From positions 1 to 33,934 of the IMG/VR virus record IMGVR_UViG_3300037587_000335: a DNA stretch of 33,934 nucleotides; one strand, written 5' to 3'. Below, piece after piece: positions 14,961 to 21,437 of the stretch; positions within the stretch are counted from its first letter, which is position 1, and each line of letters starts with the position of its first letter. The position numbers and the translations under genes were made by a program. Below the pieces are notes generated by a model. That model saw nothing but the letters and a program-made list of their open reading frames with translations, was not told the DNA's origin and ran no database searches. This DNA comes from a virus.

Positions 14961-15308
14961 TTATCGGTCATAGTTTAGTGGTGGTGGCGGTAGTGGTTGC
15001 CAGTGAGTTACAACGCTTCCAGCGTCAGAATGAAAGCGCCCGAGAGTAAAGCTAATATTCCATTGGTAGTTAGATTTTCCTAAGCTGTTTTGCTCATCTA
15101 GGTAGCACCAGTAACGCCCCATTTCATCTGGTAACTTATCTTTAACGCTTATCCATTTTGGGCGACTATCTTCGACCTTTCGCTTTAACACTTCGAGGTG
15201 CATTTTGTTAATTTCGCAATCGCCACTCTCATCAAATCCCATTTCTTGTATCACGACTTCTTGAGCGTGCTGCTTGTCTATCCATTTAATCAATGCGCTG
15301 TTCTTCAT
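14961..15308 (-). CDS. DUF551-domain protein
   Basis: 115 residues. C-terminal half carries the DUF551 pattern: WISVKDKLPDEMGRYWCYLD, then a variable part, then VVTHWQPLPPPP. DUF551 is a small domain common in phages of enterics and relatives, function unknown. N-terminal half is a helical, charged region. A second DUF551 gene lies at 20146-20529 on the other strand. The start overlaps the upstream gene by 4 bases (ATGA). Confidence 0.8.
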   Translation of the reverse strand: MKNSALIKWIDKQHAQEVVIQEMGFDESGDCEINKMHLEVLKRKVEDSRPKWISVKDKLPDEMGRYWCYLDEQNSLGKSNYQWNISFTLGRFHSDAGSVVTHWQPLPPPPLNYDR

Positions 15309-15724
15309 TTTATTTCTCCAATAGGTTTAATTGTGCCACGCTTCAGCGCCAACACCGAACCAAAGCCCTTGCGTCCGTCGCTGAATTCAACTGTTACATT
15401 GTTATAGCCGCCGTACATTGTGACGGTTACTTGGTTGTTAGAGTGCTTGTTGTCGAATTTGTCGCCCTTCTTAATCGACGGCTTCCCTTTCTTGCTTCTT
15501 AGGTCGATTGGCATGATTTGCTCCCACGGATTTTTGGTAAGTTTCGATACGAATTCTAAATTGTCAATTTTACTCAACTCCTCAACTCTAACGCTCATGC
15601 GGCTAGGTCGATCGTTATCTCTGTAATGATTAATCTTTTCAACTGCCAGCTTGATGGTTAGAAGGCGGCCGCTAAGTTTCTTGGCGTTGTTTTCTGCTAC
15701 TTCGATTGTTATTTGGTTTTGCAT
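15305..15724 (-). CDS. Hypothetical protein (139 aa)
   Basis: 139 residues. The N-terminal half is helical (AENNAKKLSGRLLTIKLAVE). The C-terminal half looks like a small beta barrel (NNQVTVTMYGGYNNVTVEFS followed by DGRKGFGSVLALKRG). This C-terminal pattern resembles phage proteins with a short SH3-like barrel, but I cannot name a family. Ribosome site GAGGAAG upstream of ATG; same leftward operon. Confidence 0.65.
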   Translation of the reverse strand: MQNQITIEVAENNAKKLSGRLLTIKLAVEKINHYRDNDRPSRMSVRVEELSKIDNLEFVSKLTKNPWEQIMPIDLRSKKGKPSIKKGDKFDNKHSNNQVTVTMYGGYNNVTVEFSDGRKGFGSVLALKRGTIKPIGEIK

Positions 15725-15725
15725 G

Positions 15726-15980
15726 TTATTCTTCCTCGCATTGCTGCATGGTGTAAGCGTGATGACCGCCGACGGTTACCGCGATTAAATCAACGATTCC
15801 ATTAGTTACCGTGGTCATAAAATAATCAGGATATGTTGCGGTTGATTTAATCTGCCACTCATCCTTTTTGTGGTTAACATTGCCAGGGCATGCACGCAAA
15901 GCCATTGTGTGCAGCATAACCAGTAGCGTGTAAGCCTCTGTTTTGTTGTCGCTGTCTGCTGTGATTGTTTCTATTTGCAT
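15726..15980 (-). CDS. Hypothetical protein (84 aa)
   Basis: 84 residues, probably a compact alpha/beta domain (TLLVMLHTMALRACPGNVNH, then YFMTTVTNGIVDLIAVTVGG). TAAGGGGTAACACC precedes ATG, a strong ribosome site. One base separates it from the next gene. No family recognised. Confidence 0.65.
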   Translation of the reverse strand: MQIETITADSDNKTEAYTLLVMLHTMALRACPGNVNHKKDEWQIKSTATYPDYFMTTVTNGIVDLIAVTVGGHHAYTMQQCEEE

Positions 15981-15984
15981 GGTG

Positions 15985-16191
15985 TTACCCCTTAATCATT
16001 GTGTTAATAAAGTCGTCTGCCGTTTTCTTAGCTGAAGACCAAGCTCGCCTGATTAGCGTCAATTCTTTGGCGGTGAATATATCCTCACCTATCCAATAAC
16101 AATCATGAATGCCAACTTCGGTTATGATTGCGTTTTTGAGTTGCCTTACTCCATCGTCGCAATTCACCTCATCGCCAACATAAAATATCAT
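15985..16191 (-). CDS. Hypothetical protein (68 aa)
   Basis: 68 residues starting MIFYVGDEVNCDDGVRQLKN. It looks like a small beta-barrel domain (GIHDCYWIGEDIFTAKELTLI) followed by a helix. The start at 16191 is chosen because it forms an ATGA overlap with the stop of the small membrane gene upstream; the longer frame to 16254 lies inside that gene. Function unknown. Confidence 0.65.
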   Translation of the reverse strand: MIFYVGDEVNCDDGVRQLKNAIITEVGIHDCYWIGEDIFTAKELTLIRRAWSSAKKTADDFINTMIKG

Positions 16192-16310
16192 GACAAAATC
16201 CCCGAAGTTATGAGCAGTGAGCCGATGATGCAGCAAAATATAATTGCGAAACAAATCGACTCTAACCAGATTGGCGTTTGTAAGCGGTGGATGCGTTTAA
16301 ATATCTTCAT
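16188..16310 (-). CDS. Small membrane protein (40 aa)
   Basis: 40 residues. A basic N-terminus (MKIFKRIHRL) is followed by one hydrophobic helix (ICFAIIFCCIIGSLLITSGI), giving an N-in single-pass topology. A perfect AAGGAG lies 7 bases upstream. It overlaps the upstream gene by 14 bases and the downstream gene by 4 (ATGA). Early phage membrane peptides often modify host envelope functions, but no role can be assigned here. Confidence 0.65.
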   Translation of the reverse strand: MKIFKRIHRLQTPIWLESICFAIIFCCIIGSLLITSGILS

Positions 16311-16503
16311 TTTCTAGCTCCTTCTTGTGCTCGCCATAAATAAACGCAGCAAAGGCGCCAACAGCCTCGGCAAGTTTTTTCTTTGTTAGGCTGTGGTCTA
16401 TTTCTGTTGCCACAAAAGTTCCATCTGAAAATTTAATGTAAATCACCGATGCTTCTTTATCGCCAATGGCTCGCGACTTCTCTACCTTTATGCTTTCAAT
16501 CAT
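16297..16503 (-). CDS. Hypothetical protein (68 aa)
   Basis: 68 residues. N-terminal strands (IESIKVEKSRAIGDKEASVI, KFSDGTFVATEI) are followed by an Ala-rich helix and an acidic tail (HKKELENEDI). It starts at an ATG that overlaps the stop of the first leftward gene (ATGA). Function unknown; second gene of the early leftward operon. Confidence 0.65.
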   Translation of the reverse strand: MIESIKVEKSRAIGDKEASVIYIKFSDGTFVATEIDHSLTKKKLAEAVGAFAAFIYGEHKKELENEDI

Positions 16504-16661
16504 TTGCTTGTTTCCTTCCGTAGCTCTCTATCAATTAATGAAGCGACTATTGCTATCGGTGATGACTGGTCGCCGCGCTTGCTTGCTATTTCTACCAACT
16601 GATTAAGCTGGCGTTGTGTTAGTGCGAATATTGGAACCTGGCTTGCTATGTTGAATTTCAT
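16500..16661 (-). CDS. Small DNA-binding-like protein, first gene of leftward early operon
   Basis: 53 residues. FALTQRQLNQLVEIASKRG, then IAIVASLIDRELRK, gives a strand-helix-helix layout like ribbon-helix-helix regulators, though without clear family match. Perfect AAGGAG six bases before ATG. As the first gene leftward of the control region and facing another RHH-like gene rightward, it may regulate the divergent promoters. Function inferred. Confidence 0.6.
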   Translation of the reverse strand: MKFNIASQVPIFALTQRQLNQLVEIASKRGDQSSPIAIVASLIDRELRKETSK

Positions 16662-16683
16662 TTGGCTCTCCTTGGTTTTAGAT

Positions 16684-16712
16684 ACGTTACTCTTAGCTAT
16701 CTATATAGTCAA
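16684..16712 (-). promoter_or_regulatory. Candidate early leftward promoter
   Basis: Minus strand: -35 TTGACT (16712-16707), 17-base spacer, weak -10 TAACGT (16689-16684). The GTAACGTA at 16690-16683 repeats a half of the palindrome at 14703-14713. It lies 23 bases before the first leftward gene. Confidence 0.45.
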
Positions 16713-16731
16713 TACATATTTATATTAAATA

Positions 16732-16750
16732 AAATACCGAAAAGTATTTA
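16732..16750. promoter_or_regulatory. Inverted repeat operator candidate in the divergent control region
   Basis: AAATAC (16732-16737) and GTATTT (16745-16750) are inverted repeats 7 bases apart. The right arm overlaps the rightward -35 box, so a bound protein would block that promoter. Confidence 0.45.
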
Positions 16751-16776
16751 CATGAGATTAGTTAAATGATTTAATA
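16748..16776 (+). promoter_or_regulatory. Early rightward sigma-70 promoter
   Basis: -35 TTTACA (16748-16753), 17-base spacer, -10 TTTAAT (16771-16776); each box has five of six consensus bases. It lies 30 bases before the first rightward gene. Confidence 0.65.
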
Positions 16777-16805
16777 GCTACATCAAACGAAACGGGAGAG
16801 GCAAA

Positions 16806-16988
16806 TTGAAGTCATTACATTTAAAAGTAAGCGAAGATACACACGAAAAGTTTTGCAAATTAGCCGGTGATAGAAAGCTAGGCTCGGTACAAGCTGAGAT
16901 ATTTACCAACGCAGTGAACGAGCTACACCGGAAGATGTTTAGCCCGGTAGTTATAAACGAAACAATGTTGAGCGGTAAAAATGAATAG
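16806..16988 (+). CDS. Ribbon-helix-helix-like regulator, first rightward gene
   Basis: 60 residues starting at TTG (no nearby ATG in frame), with GGGAGAGG just upstream. KSLHLKVSEDTHEKFCKLAG, then SVQAEIFTNAVNELHRK, fits an Arc/MetJ-like strand plus two helices: alternating hydrophobic strand KSLHLKV and the helix-helix with conserved hydrophobics. Such proteins are dimeric repressors. It lies immediately downstream of the early rightward promoter with an inverted repeat, so autorepression is plausible. Overlaps the next gene by 8 bases. Confidence 0.6.
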   Translation: MKSLHLKVSEDTHEKFCKLAGDRKLGSVQAEIFTNAVNELHRKMFSPVVINETMLSGKNE

Positions 16989-17253
16989 CCTGCTTTCTCG
17001 CAAGTGTTACGCAACTAACGAGCTGGCACTAGCCGGAGCAATCGCCCAAATGGCAGAGCATGAAGCGTTAGGTGATCAATCTAGCGTTGATGATTCAGCA
17101 GCACGGCATCAAGCAAGAGTGCAGGCTCGGTTTGATTCAAATCAAAGACACGGCGAGCTAATGCATAAGCTTAGAATCCAGAACAAAGAAGCGGTGAAAG
17201 TTAAAGAGCTTTCAAGTGACATCGTGTATCCAAAATCGAGGTTAAGCAAATGA
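16981..17253 (+). CDS. Hypothetical protein (90 aa)
   Basis: 90 residues, helical, with a charged middle (AARHQARVQARFDSNQRHGE) and a C-terminal KVKELSSDIVYPKSRLSK. Position between a regulator and recombination genes suggests an early role, but no motif is recognised. Ends in an ATGA overlap with the next small gene. Confidence 0.6.
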   Translation: MNSLLSRKCYATNELALAGAIAQMAEHEALGDQSSVDDSAARHQARVQARFDSNQRHGELMHKLRIQNKEAVKVKELSSDIVYPKSRLSK

Positions 17254-17357
17254 GCAAATCAGAGTTGGATTTTATGGAAGAATGCGCAAGTCGTGTTGGT
17301 ATGACTTTAGAGCAACTAACTGAAGCCGATCGGGCCTACTGGAATGGAGAAGACTAA
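17250..17357 (+). CDS. Very small acidic protein (35 aa)
   Basis: 35 residues: MSKSELDFMEECASRVGMTL followed by EQLTEADRAYWNGED. Helical and acidic, with a Trp near the end. It is ATGA-coupled to the upstream gene. Its end carries the GGAGAAG ribosome site of the ERF gene. No family recognised. Confidence 0.55.
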   Translation: MSKSELDFMEECASRVGMTLEQLTEADRAYWNGED

Positions 17358-17358
17358 T

Positions 17359-17931
17359 ATGGAAATGTCAGAAAAAACAGCAGATCTATTTACTGCGTTC
17401 GCATTGTTTCAAGGCGACTTGACTAATGCATCAAAAAGCAAAGCAGGGCACGGCTATAAATATGCTGACCTTGCTCAGTGTATCGAAACAGCAAGAGAGC
17501 CGCTTTTAAAGCAAAATCTGGCGGTCGCTCAATTTATCGGGCAATCGGACAAAGGCACAACGTTAACCACCATGCTGACTCACTCAAGCGGTCAATGGAT
17601 GCGCGATGAGTTCCTAATGGAGAAAGCTGTGCTTCAAGGTGGCGCTGGCAAAAATCCAGCTCAAGCAATGGGCGCCTCAATCACCTATATGCGCCGTTAT
17701 GCTTACACGGCTATCATTGGCATGACTCAAGAAGACGAGGACGCCTGCAACGTTAAAATACAAGCTAAGGCAACTAAACAACTAGCTCCCGAAATTGATT
17801 TAATCAACGAGGCAATTAAAAATAACGATGTTAGTTTTGTTCAAGAAAACTGGCAGGGATCAATAGCTAAAGTATGGGCCAGCTTAAACGGTCAACAAAT
17901 CGAATCACTAAACAATCTAATCAAAGGGTAA
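17359..17931 (+). CDS. erf: ERF-family single-strand annealing protein
   Basis: 190 residues from ATG at 17359, chosen because GGAG lies 9 bases upstream; ATG at 17344 overlaps the previous gene and has no such site. Family features are clear: ADLAQCIETAREPLLKQNLA near residues 35-55, then a beta part with TTLTTMLTHSSGQWM. The core motif QAMGASITYMRRYAYTAIIG (about 100-120) is the ERF signature (G-s-x-x-T-Y-a-r-R-Y-a-l). The family anneals complementary single strands in recombination, as P22 Erf does. An SSB gene follows directly. Confidence 0.9.
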   Translation: MEMSEKTADLFTAFALFQGDLTNASKSKAGHGYKYADLAQCIETAREPLLKQNLAVAQFIGQSDKGTTLTTMLTHSSGQWMRDEFLMEKAVLQGGAGKNPAQAMGASITYMRRYAYTAIIGMTQEDEDACNVKIQAKATKQLAPEIDLINEAIKNNDVSFVQENWQGSIAKVWASLNGQQIESLNNLIKG

Positions 17932-17936
17932 TAAAA

Positions 17937-18377
17937 ATGTCTAAAATCGCATTAGCACTAAAAATCAATGTATCAGCAATGGATACAGCTCGTTTGTTCA
18001 ATGGTCAAAAGGGTCAATACTTGGACTGTACAGTTTTTGTTGACCTTGACCAGTTAGATCAATATGGCAACTCTGGCATGATCACCCAAGACGTTAGCAA
18101 GGAAGAAAAGCAACAAGGCGTTAAAGGTAATATCTTAGGCAACGCTAAAATCTTCTGGACAGATACAGGCCGTATGCCCCAGGCGCAGCAGCAAGGTAGT
18201 TATAACGGGCAACAGCAACAACCACAACAACAAGGTGGCTATCAACAACAACCACCACAACGGCAGCAGCGCGCACCTCAGCAGCAGAATAACCAGCAAC
18301 AATATCTAGGTGGTGGGCAAACAGTGCCGCAGCAGCAGCAGGGTGACGATGACGGTTGGGGCGATATTCCTTATTAG
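17937..18377 (+). CDS. ssb: Single-stranded DNA-binding protein
   Basis: 146 residues from ATG at 17937 with AAAGGG upstream. The first ~80 residues are a small beta domain (LALKINVSAMDTARLFNGQK, YLDCTVFVDLDQLDQYGN). Residues 85-135 are a long Gln/Gly/Pro-rich linker. It ends DDDGWGDIPY, the acidic tip with aromatic end that bacterial SSB uses to contact partner proteins (usual end DDDIPF). The N-terminal domain is not the standard OB signature, so the call rests on the tail, linker and position after erf. Confidence 0.7.
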   Translation: MSKIALALKINVSAMDTARLFNGQKGQYLDCTVFVDLDQLDQYGNSGMITQDVSKEEKQQGVKGNILGNAKIFWTDTGRMPQAQQQGSYNGQQQQPQQQGGYQQQPPQRQQRAPQQQNNQQQYLGGGQTVPQQQQGDDDGWGDIPY

Positions 18378-18421
18378 CACAGCGAGGCATAGACTAAGGT
18401 CTAATTACCAATAACAATAAA

Positions 18422-18440
18422 AGCCTCTAATATGGAGGCT
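18422..18440. other. Intercistronic hairpin after ssb
   Basis: AGCCTC (18422-18427) pairs with GAGGCT (18435-18440) around a 7-base loop. No U-tract follows on the plus strand; on the minus strand TTTTATT follows, so it could stop antisense transcription. Confidence 0.5.
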
Positions 18441-18461
18441 AACAACTAACAGGTGAATAAC

Positions 18462-19430
18462 ATGAGCAATGAATTATTAGTAATCGAAAAACTTAATCTT
18501 GAACTGGTTCCGTTTTTTACAAAAGGCGATCGGCTTGATGAATTACTTGAGGCTATCAAGGTAGAGGTGATGGCACACGTTCCGGACGCATCAACTAACA
18601 AGGGCCGAACTCTAATAAAGAACAATATCACTGCAGCTAAAAAGTACCGAACTCACCTAGAATCATCAGGTAAGGCGCTGTCTGCAGAATATAAACTAAT
18701 CCCGTCAGCAATCGACGCGACCAGAAAAAAGGTTAACGAGTTTCTTTTGGGCGTGGAGGCTAACGCTCGCGAATCTCTTACTGAGTGGGAGCGCATCGAC
18801 AAGATCGAAAAGAAACAAATCTCTGATACTGCGGCGTACTTGATTAAATTCGATTCTGATTTAGAGGAAGGTTATCGAGATAACGAGCTGTTTGATTTTA
18901 AATTGGCTAAAGCCGAAGCGGATCGCCAAGCTGAAATCAAAGCCGCCGAAGATGCTGCAACGAAAAAAGCAGAAGATAAAGCAGCTGAAGAAATAGCACA
19001 AGCAGGGCGTGATAAAGTCAAAGCGGAGCAAGCCACCAAGGATGCCGAATGGCTAACCTACATCACTGGGGCTTACGAAATTAACGCAAAAATTGATTTT
19101 GATAGGCAGGCAGCGGTGAACAAAGAAAACGCAGCAAAACAAGTTAAGCTTAATGAATGGATTGAATACATTAGCGAGGCTTACGCTCATAACGATAAAT
19201 TAATTGCCACCAAAAACGCCCAAGCAGCCGAAGTTCAACGACAGAAGGATATAGCCGATCAACAAAAGCGAGACCAAGCAAATCGTGAGGCTGATAAAAA
19301 TCACAAAGGCAACGTAAATCGCACAGCTATGGAGGCGTTTATTCATGCAGGCCTAAGCCAGGAACAAGCAAAGAAGGCAGTAACAGCGATTGCCAAGAAC
19401 TTAATTCCAGCCGTAACCATTCGATACTAA
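18462..19430 (+). CDS. Coiled-coil protein of the recombination region
   Basis: 322 residues from ATG at 18462 (AGGTGA six bases upstream); the GTG at 18453 is unlikely. N-terminal globular helical part (about 1-115), then a long Ala/Glu/Lys-rich coiled coil (150-205). Two similar segments follow: EWLTYITGAYEINAKIDFDR and EWIEYISEAYAHNDKLIATK, an internal duplication. The C-terminus is basic. Genes like this sit beside erf/ssb or recT-type genes in many phages, but the function is unknown. Adjacent in the early rightward transcript. Confidence 0.65.
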   Translation: MSNELLVIEKLNLELVPFFTKGDRLDELLEAIKVEVMAHVPDASTNKGRTLIKNNITAAKKYRTHLESSGKALSAEYKLIPSAIDATRKKVNEFLLGVEANARESLTEWERIDKIEKKQISDTAAYLIKFDSDLEEGYRDNELFDFKLAKAEADRQAEIKAAEDAATKKAEDKAAEEIAQAGRDKVKAEQATKDAEWLTYITGAYEINAKIDFDRQAAVNKENAAKQVKLNEWIEYISEAYAHNDKLIATKNAQAAEVQRQKDIADQQKRDQANREADKNHKGNVNRTAMEAFIHAGLSQEQAKKAVTAIAKNLIPAVTIRY

Positions 19431-19442
19431 AAAGGAACTAAC

Positions 19443-19640
19443 ATGACACAACACGAAGAAAGCGTCATTAAGATGGCAGACTTAATAGCTCAAATTGAAG
19501 CTACAGGACATTATTTAACCAGCAATGAGGACTTAGCGATATTGAACTCGCTGGTAAAAATTCACTCTAATATGTCTGGCACTAAGCCAATGTATTACAC
19601 TCAGCAAAAGCCAGAGCAAGTAAAAGACTATGCTGATTAA
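19443..19640 (+). CDS. Hypothetical protein (65 aa)
   Basis: 65 residues, helical (VIKMADLIAQIEATGHYLTS). The C-terminus is polar. AAGGA six bases before ATG. It overlaps the next small membrane gene by 11 bases. Function unknown. Confidence 0.6.
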   Translation: MTQHEESVIKMADLIAQIEATGHYLTSNEDLAILNSLVKIHSNMSGTKPMYYTQQKPEQVKDYAD

Positions 19641-19767
19641 TATCGATACAGTTGCATACGCGCTAGCTCTAACAGTCGGCGCGTTAACTGTGTTGTTTAT
19701 AGGCGCTGTCACATGCGCTGCAATATCTATTTATATAATTAATAAACCTGGAGAAGATGATGCGTAA
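19630..19767 (+). CDS. Small membrane protein before the amidase (45 aa)
   Basis: 45 residues. A short N-terminus is followed by one or two hydrophobic stretches (ALALTVGALTVLFIGAVTCA, then AISIYIIN) and an acidic tail (KPGEDDA). It overlaps both neighbours, the end reaching 8 bases into the amidase start. No strong ribosome site, so it is likely translationally coupled. Position at the start of the lysis region suggests an anti-holin or other lysis accessory, but this is inference. Confidence 0.5.
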   Translation: MLINIDTVAYALALTVGALTVLFIGAVTCAAISIYIINKPGEDDA

Positions 19768-20149
19768 AATTAACAAAATCATAATCCATTGCTCTGCCAC
19801 CCCTAACGGGCGGTTTCACGATGTGCCTGATATAAGAAGATGGCACCAACAAAACGGCTGGGCAGATATTGGGTATCATTACGTAATCAGAACGGACGGT
19901 GTGACAGAGATAGGGCGCGAAGATAGCGTTGTTGGCGCTCACGCTTACGGCTATAACGAAAGCTCGATTGGTGTTTGCATGATTGGCAACGACAAGTACA
20001 ACGGCGTCCAGTGGCATCGATTACGCGAGTTGGTCGCGCAATTAGTTACTAAATACCCTGACGCTAAAGTTATCGGGCATAATGAAATATCACACAAATC
20101 ATGCCCTGGCTTTGACGTTCAAGAATGGTTTAAAGGGGAGTTTTCATGA
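19760..20149 (+). CDS. Endolysin: T7 lysozyme-like N-acetylmuramoyl-L-alanine amidase
   Basis: 129 residues from the second of two ATGs (GGAG six bases upstream). Amidase_2/PGRP fold: IIIHCSATPNGR with His10 as zinc ligand; DIGYHYVI with Tyr39; GHNEISHKSCPGF with His107, Lys113 and Cys115. The His-x7-Cys spacing equals T7 lysozyme His122/Cys130, and Tyr39 and Lys113 match its catalytic Tyr46 and Lys128. It cuts the lactyl-L-alanine amide bond of peptidoglycan. There is no signal peptide, so release should depend on the holin encoded 0.4 kb downstream. Confidence 0.9.
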   Translation: MRKINKIIIHCSATPNGRFHDVPDIRRWHQQNGWADIGYHYVIRTDGVTEIGREDSVVGAHAYGYNESSIGVCMIGNDKYNGVQWHRLRELVAQLVTKYPDAKVIGHNEISHKSCPGFDVQEWFKGEFS

Positions 20150-20529
20150 GAAAACTAACGCAAAAAGAGATTGATGACGCGCCTAACTGGGCGGTTTCTT
20201 ATAACGTTGAAGTCAATTCAGTTGGTACGGACTACATTGTGTATCATGAGCGGCATTATGGTTTTACACTGCCATTGTCACCTAAAACAACGAGCAAAGA
20301 GTTTAATGTTAATGGTGCGTGGGTGAGCGTTAAGGATAGATTGCCACCAAAAACAAAAAGCGCAACATGGAGCGATGATGACGTTCTTATTCTGTGTTTA
20401 TACTCTTACGAAATAGGAAGAACGCGGAATAACGTGTGGGTAGGCATGGATAATTCATACATAGAAAATGTTACCCACTGGCAACCATTGCCGGAACCAC
20501 CAAAGCCAACAGCGGAGGATTTATTATGA
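20146..20529 (+). CDS. DUF551-domain protein in the lysis region
   Basis: 127 residues. The C-terminal part carries DUF551: WVSVKDRLPPKTKSATWSDD, then VLILCLYSYEIG, then VTHWQPLPEPP. The N-terminal ~55 residues are unlike the other DUF551 gene at 14961-15308, so these are two domain contexts rather than a recent copy. ATGA overlap with the amidase and ATGA overlap with the holin show one translational unit. Confidence 0.8.
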   Translation: MRKLTQKEIDDAPNWAVSYNVEVNSVGTDYIVYHERHYGFTLPLSPKTTSKEFNVNGAWVSVKDRLPPKTKSATWSDDDVLILCLYSYEIGRTRNNVWVGMDNSYIENVTHWQPLPEPPKPTAEDLL

Positions 20530-20924
20530 GCTGGTTATCTAAGTTATTTTCTGTCGGCGCTACTGAGCCCATTAAAGCAGTGGGAAACTTGCTTGATGAT
20601 TTATTCACATCTGACGAGGAAGAATTAACCCTTGAAATCGTTAAGCAGCGACTAGCACAGAAACCCGCACTTGTTCAGGCTGAGATAATGAAGGTTCAAG
20701 CTCAACATCGAAGCACGTTTGTCGCAGGGGCTCGCCCGTTTTTAATGTGGGTGTGTGGATTCGGGTTTCTATTCGCATTTTTAATTAACCCTATCTTACA
20801 ATGGCTACTGCCTGATATGGGCTCGCCTGATTTGCCGCTAGATGTAATGATGGAATTAACTTTAGCAATGCTTGGCCTCGCTGGACTTAGGACGGCAGAA
20901 AAGATAGCAGGAGTTTCAAAATGA
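20526..20924 (+). CDS. Three-TM holin
   Basis: 132 residues. An amphipathic N-terminus with an acidic stretch (TSDEEELTLEIVKQRL) is followed by three closely spaced hydrophobic helices: PFLMWVCGFGFLFAFLINPI, LQWLLP-type and MMELTLAMLGLAGLRTAEKI. The motif RPFLMWVCGFGFLF matches the holin family of three-TM proteins found with amidases. It should form the inner-membrane hole that lets the amidase reach peptidoglycan. ATGA overlap at both ends. Confidence 0.8.
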   Translation: MSWLSKLFSVGATEPIKAVGNLLDDLFTSDEEELTLEIVKQRLAQKPALVQAEIMKVQAQHRSTFVAGARPFLMWVCGFGFLFAFLINPILQWLLPDMGSPDLPLDVMMELTLAMLGLAGLRTAEKIAGVSK

Positions 20925-21160
20925 GCGACAGAAATCCGCAAGTCACAACAAACCACAGTAAGTGGAACCGAGAAAACGGACTTAGAATAACCGTTAAAAC
21001 CCTACATGACGGATTTAAAACTGGCAGAATGTTCAGCGTAGAGCACGCAAGAGGCCTAGCAAGTAAATTAAATCAGGCGTGTGACGATGTTGAAAGTGAG
21101 CATGGGTCTGCTAAGCAGTTATATCTTGATATGGGTAGAAAATTAGGATTTATCGATTAA
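20921..21160 (+). CDS. Hypothetical protein after the holin (79 aa)
   Basis: 79 residues, charged, with HARGLASKLNQACDDVESEH and AKQLYLDMGRKLGFID. No membrane segment. It is coupled to the holin gene by ATGA overlap. No family recognised, though position suggests a lysis or early-late accessory. Confidence 0.6.
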   Translation: MSDRNPQVTTNHSKWNRENGLRITVKTLHDGFKTGRMFSVEHARGLASKLNQACDDVESEHGSAKQLYLDMGRKLGFID

Positions 21161-21174
21161 TAAGGAGAAATAAC

Positions 21175-21285
21175 ATGCTACCGACACGCAGCAGGCCAGA
21201 GCCATATTGTCACAAAAGCAACATGAAAGTTTTATGGGTTCTTGCTTTTTGTGTGGCGCTATCGTTATATGTTATTATGGGCTAA
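21175..21285 (+). CDS. Small membrane protein (36 aa)
   Basis: 36 residues. Basic N-terminus (MLPTRSRPEPYCHKSNMK), then one hydrophobic helix (VLWVLAFCVALSLYVIMG) to the very end. Ribosome site AAGGAG six bases before ATG is perfect. A longer ORF in another frame overlaps it but has no ribosome site. Likely a single-pass inner-membrane peptide; lysis role inferred from neighbours. Confidence 0.6.
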   Translation: MLPTRSRPEPYCHKSNMKVLWVLAFCVALSLYVIMG

Positions 21286-21314
21286 TTCATAATCAAACTC
21301 CCAAAGGAATAACA

Positions 21315-21437
21315 ATGGCAGGTAACGGCGGCGCTAAGATTAAAATGCCAAAAATCAAGAAACGACCAACCTCTAAAAAAAAAGTAGTAAAGACAAGCCC
21401 AAAGAAAAGAGGACAAAATAAAGGGAGAGCAGCATAA
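21315..21437 (+). CDS. Small strongly basic protein (40 aa)
   Basis: 40 residues, about one third Lys/Arg (KMPKIKKRPTSKKKVVKTSP). AAAGGA lies six bases before this ATG at 21315, so I start here rather than further upstream. Likely binds nucleic acid or packs into the virion, but this is only composition. Its stop overlaps the next start (TAATG). Confidence 0.6.
   Translation: MAGNGGAKIKMPKIKKRPTSKKKVVKTSPKKRGQNKGRAA

Noticed and set aside
16105-16317. 70-residue plus-strand ORF
   Set aside because: It lies opposite well supported overlapping leftward genes and has no ribosome site.
8493-16805. Lysogeny module (CI, Cro, integrase, att site)
   Set aside because: I looked through the leftward and control regions and saw no such gene; only small RHH-like proteins and a lone antitoxin-like protein are present.
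17874-17936. N-terminal extension of the SSB gene
   Set aside because: It overlaps the end of erf and lacks a ribosome site; the ATG at 17937 has AAAGGG.
18145-18390. Minus-strand ORF opposite the SSB gene
   Set aside because: It is the mirror of the Gln-repeat linker (CAA/CAG codons), giving a spurious Ala/Val/His-rich ORF.
21207-21437. 76-residue ORF starting at TTG
   Set aside because: It overlaps the better supported 36-aa membrane gene and has no ribosome site. Its last 40 codons, from ATG at 21315 with AAGGA upstream, are annotated instead.
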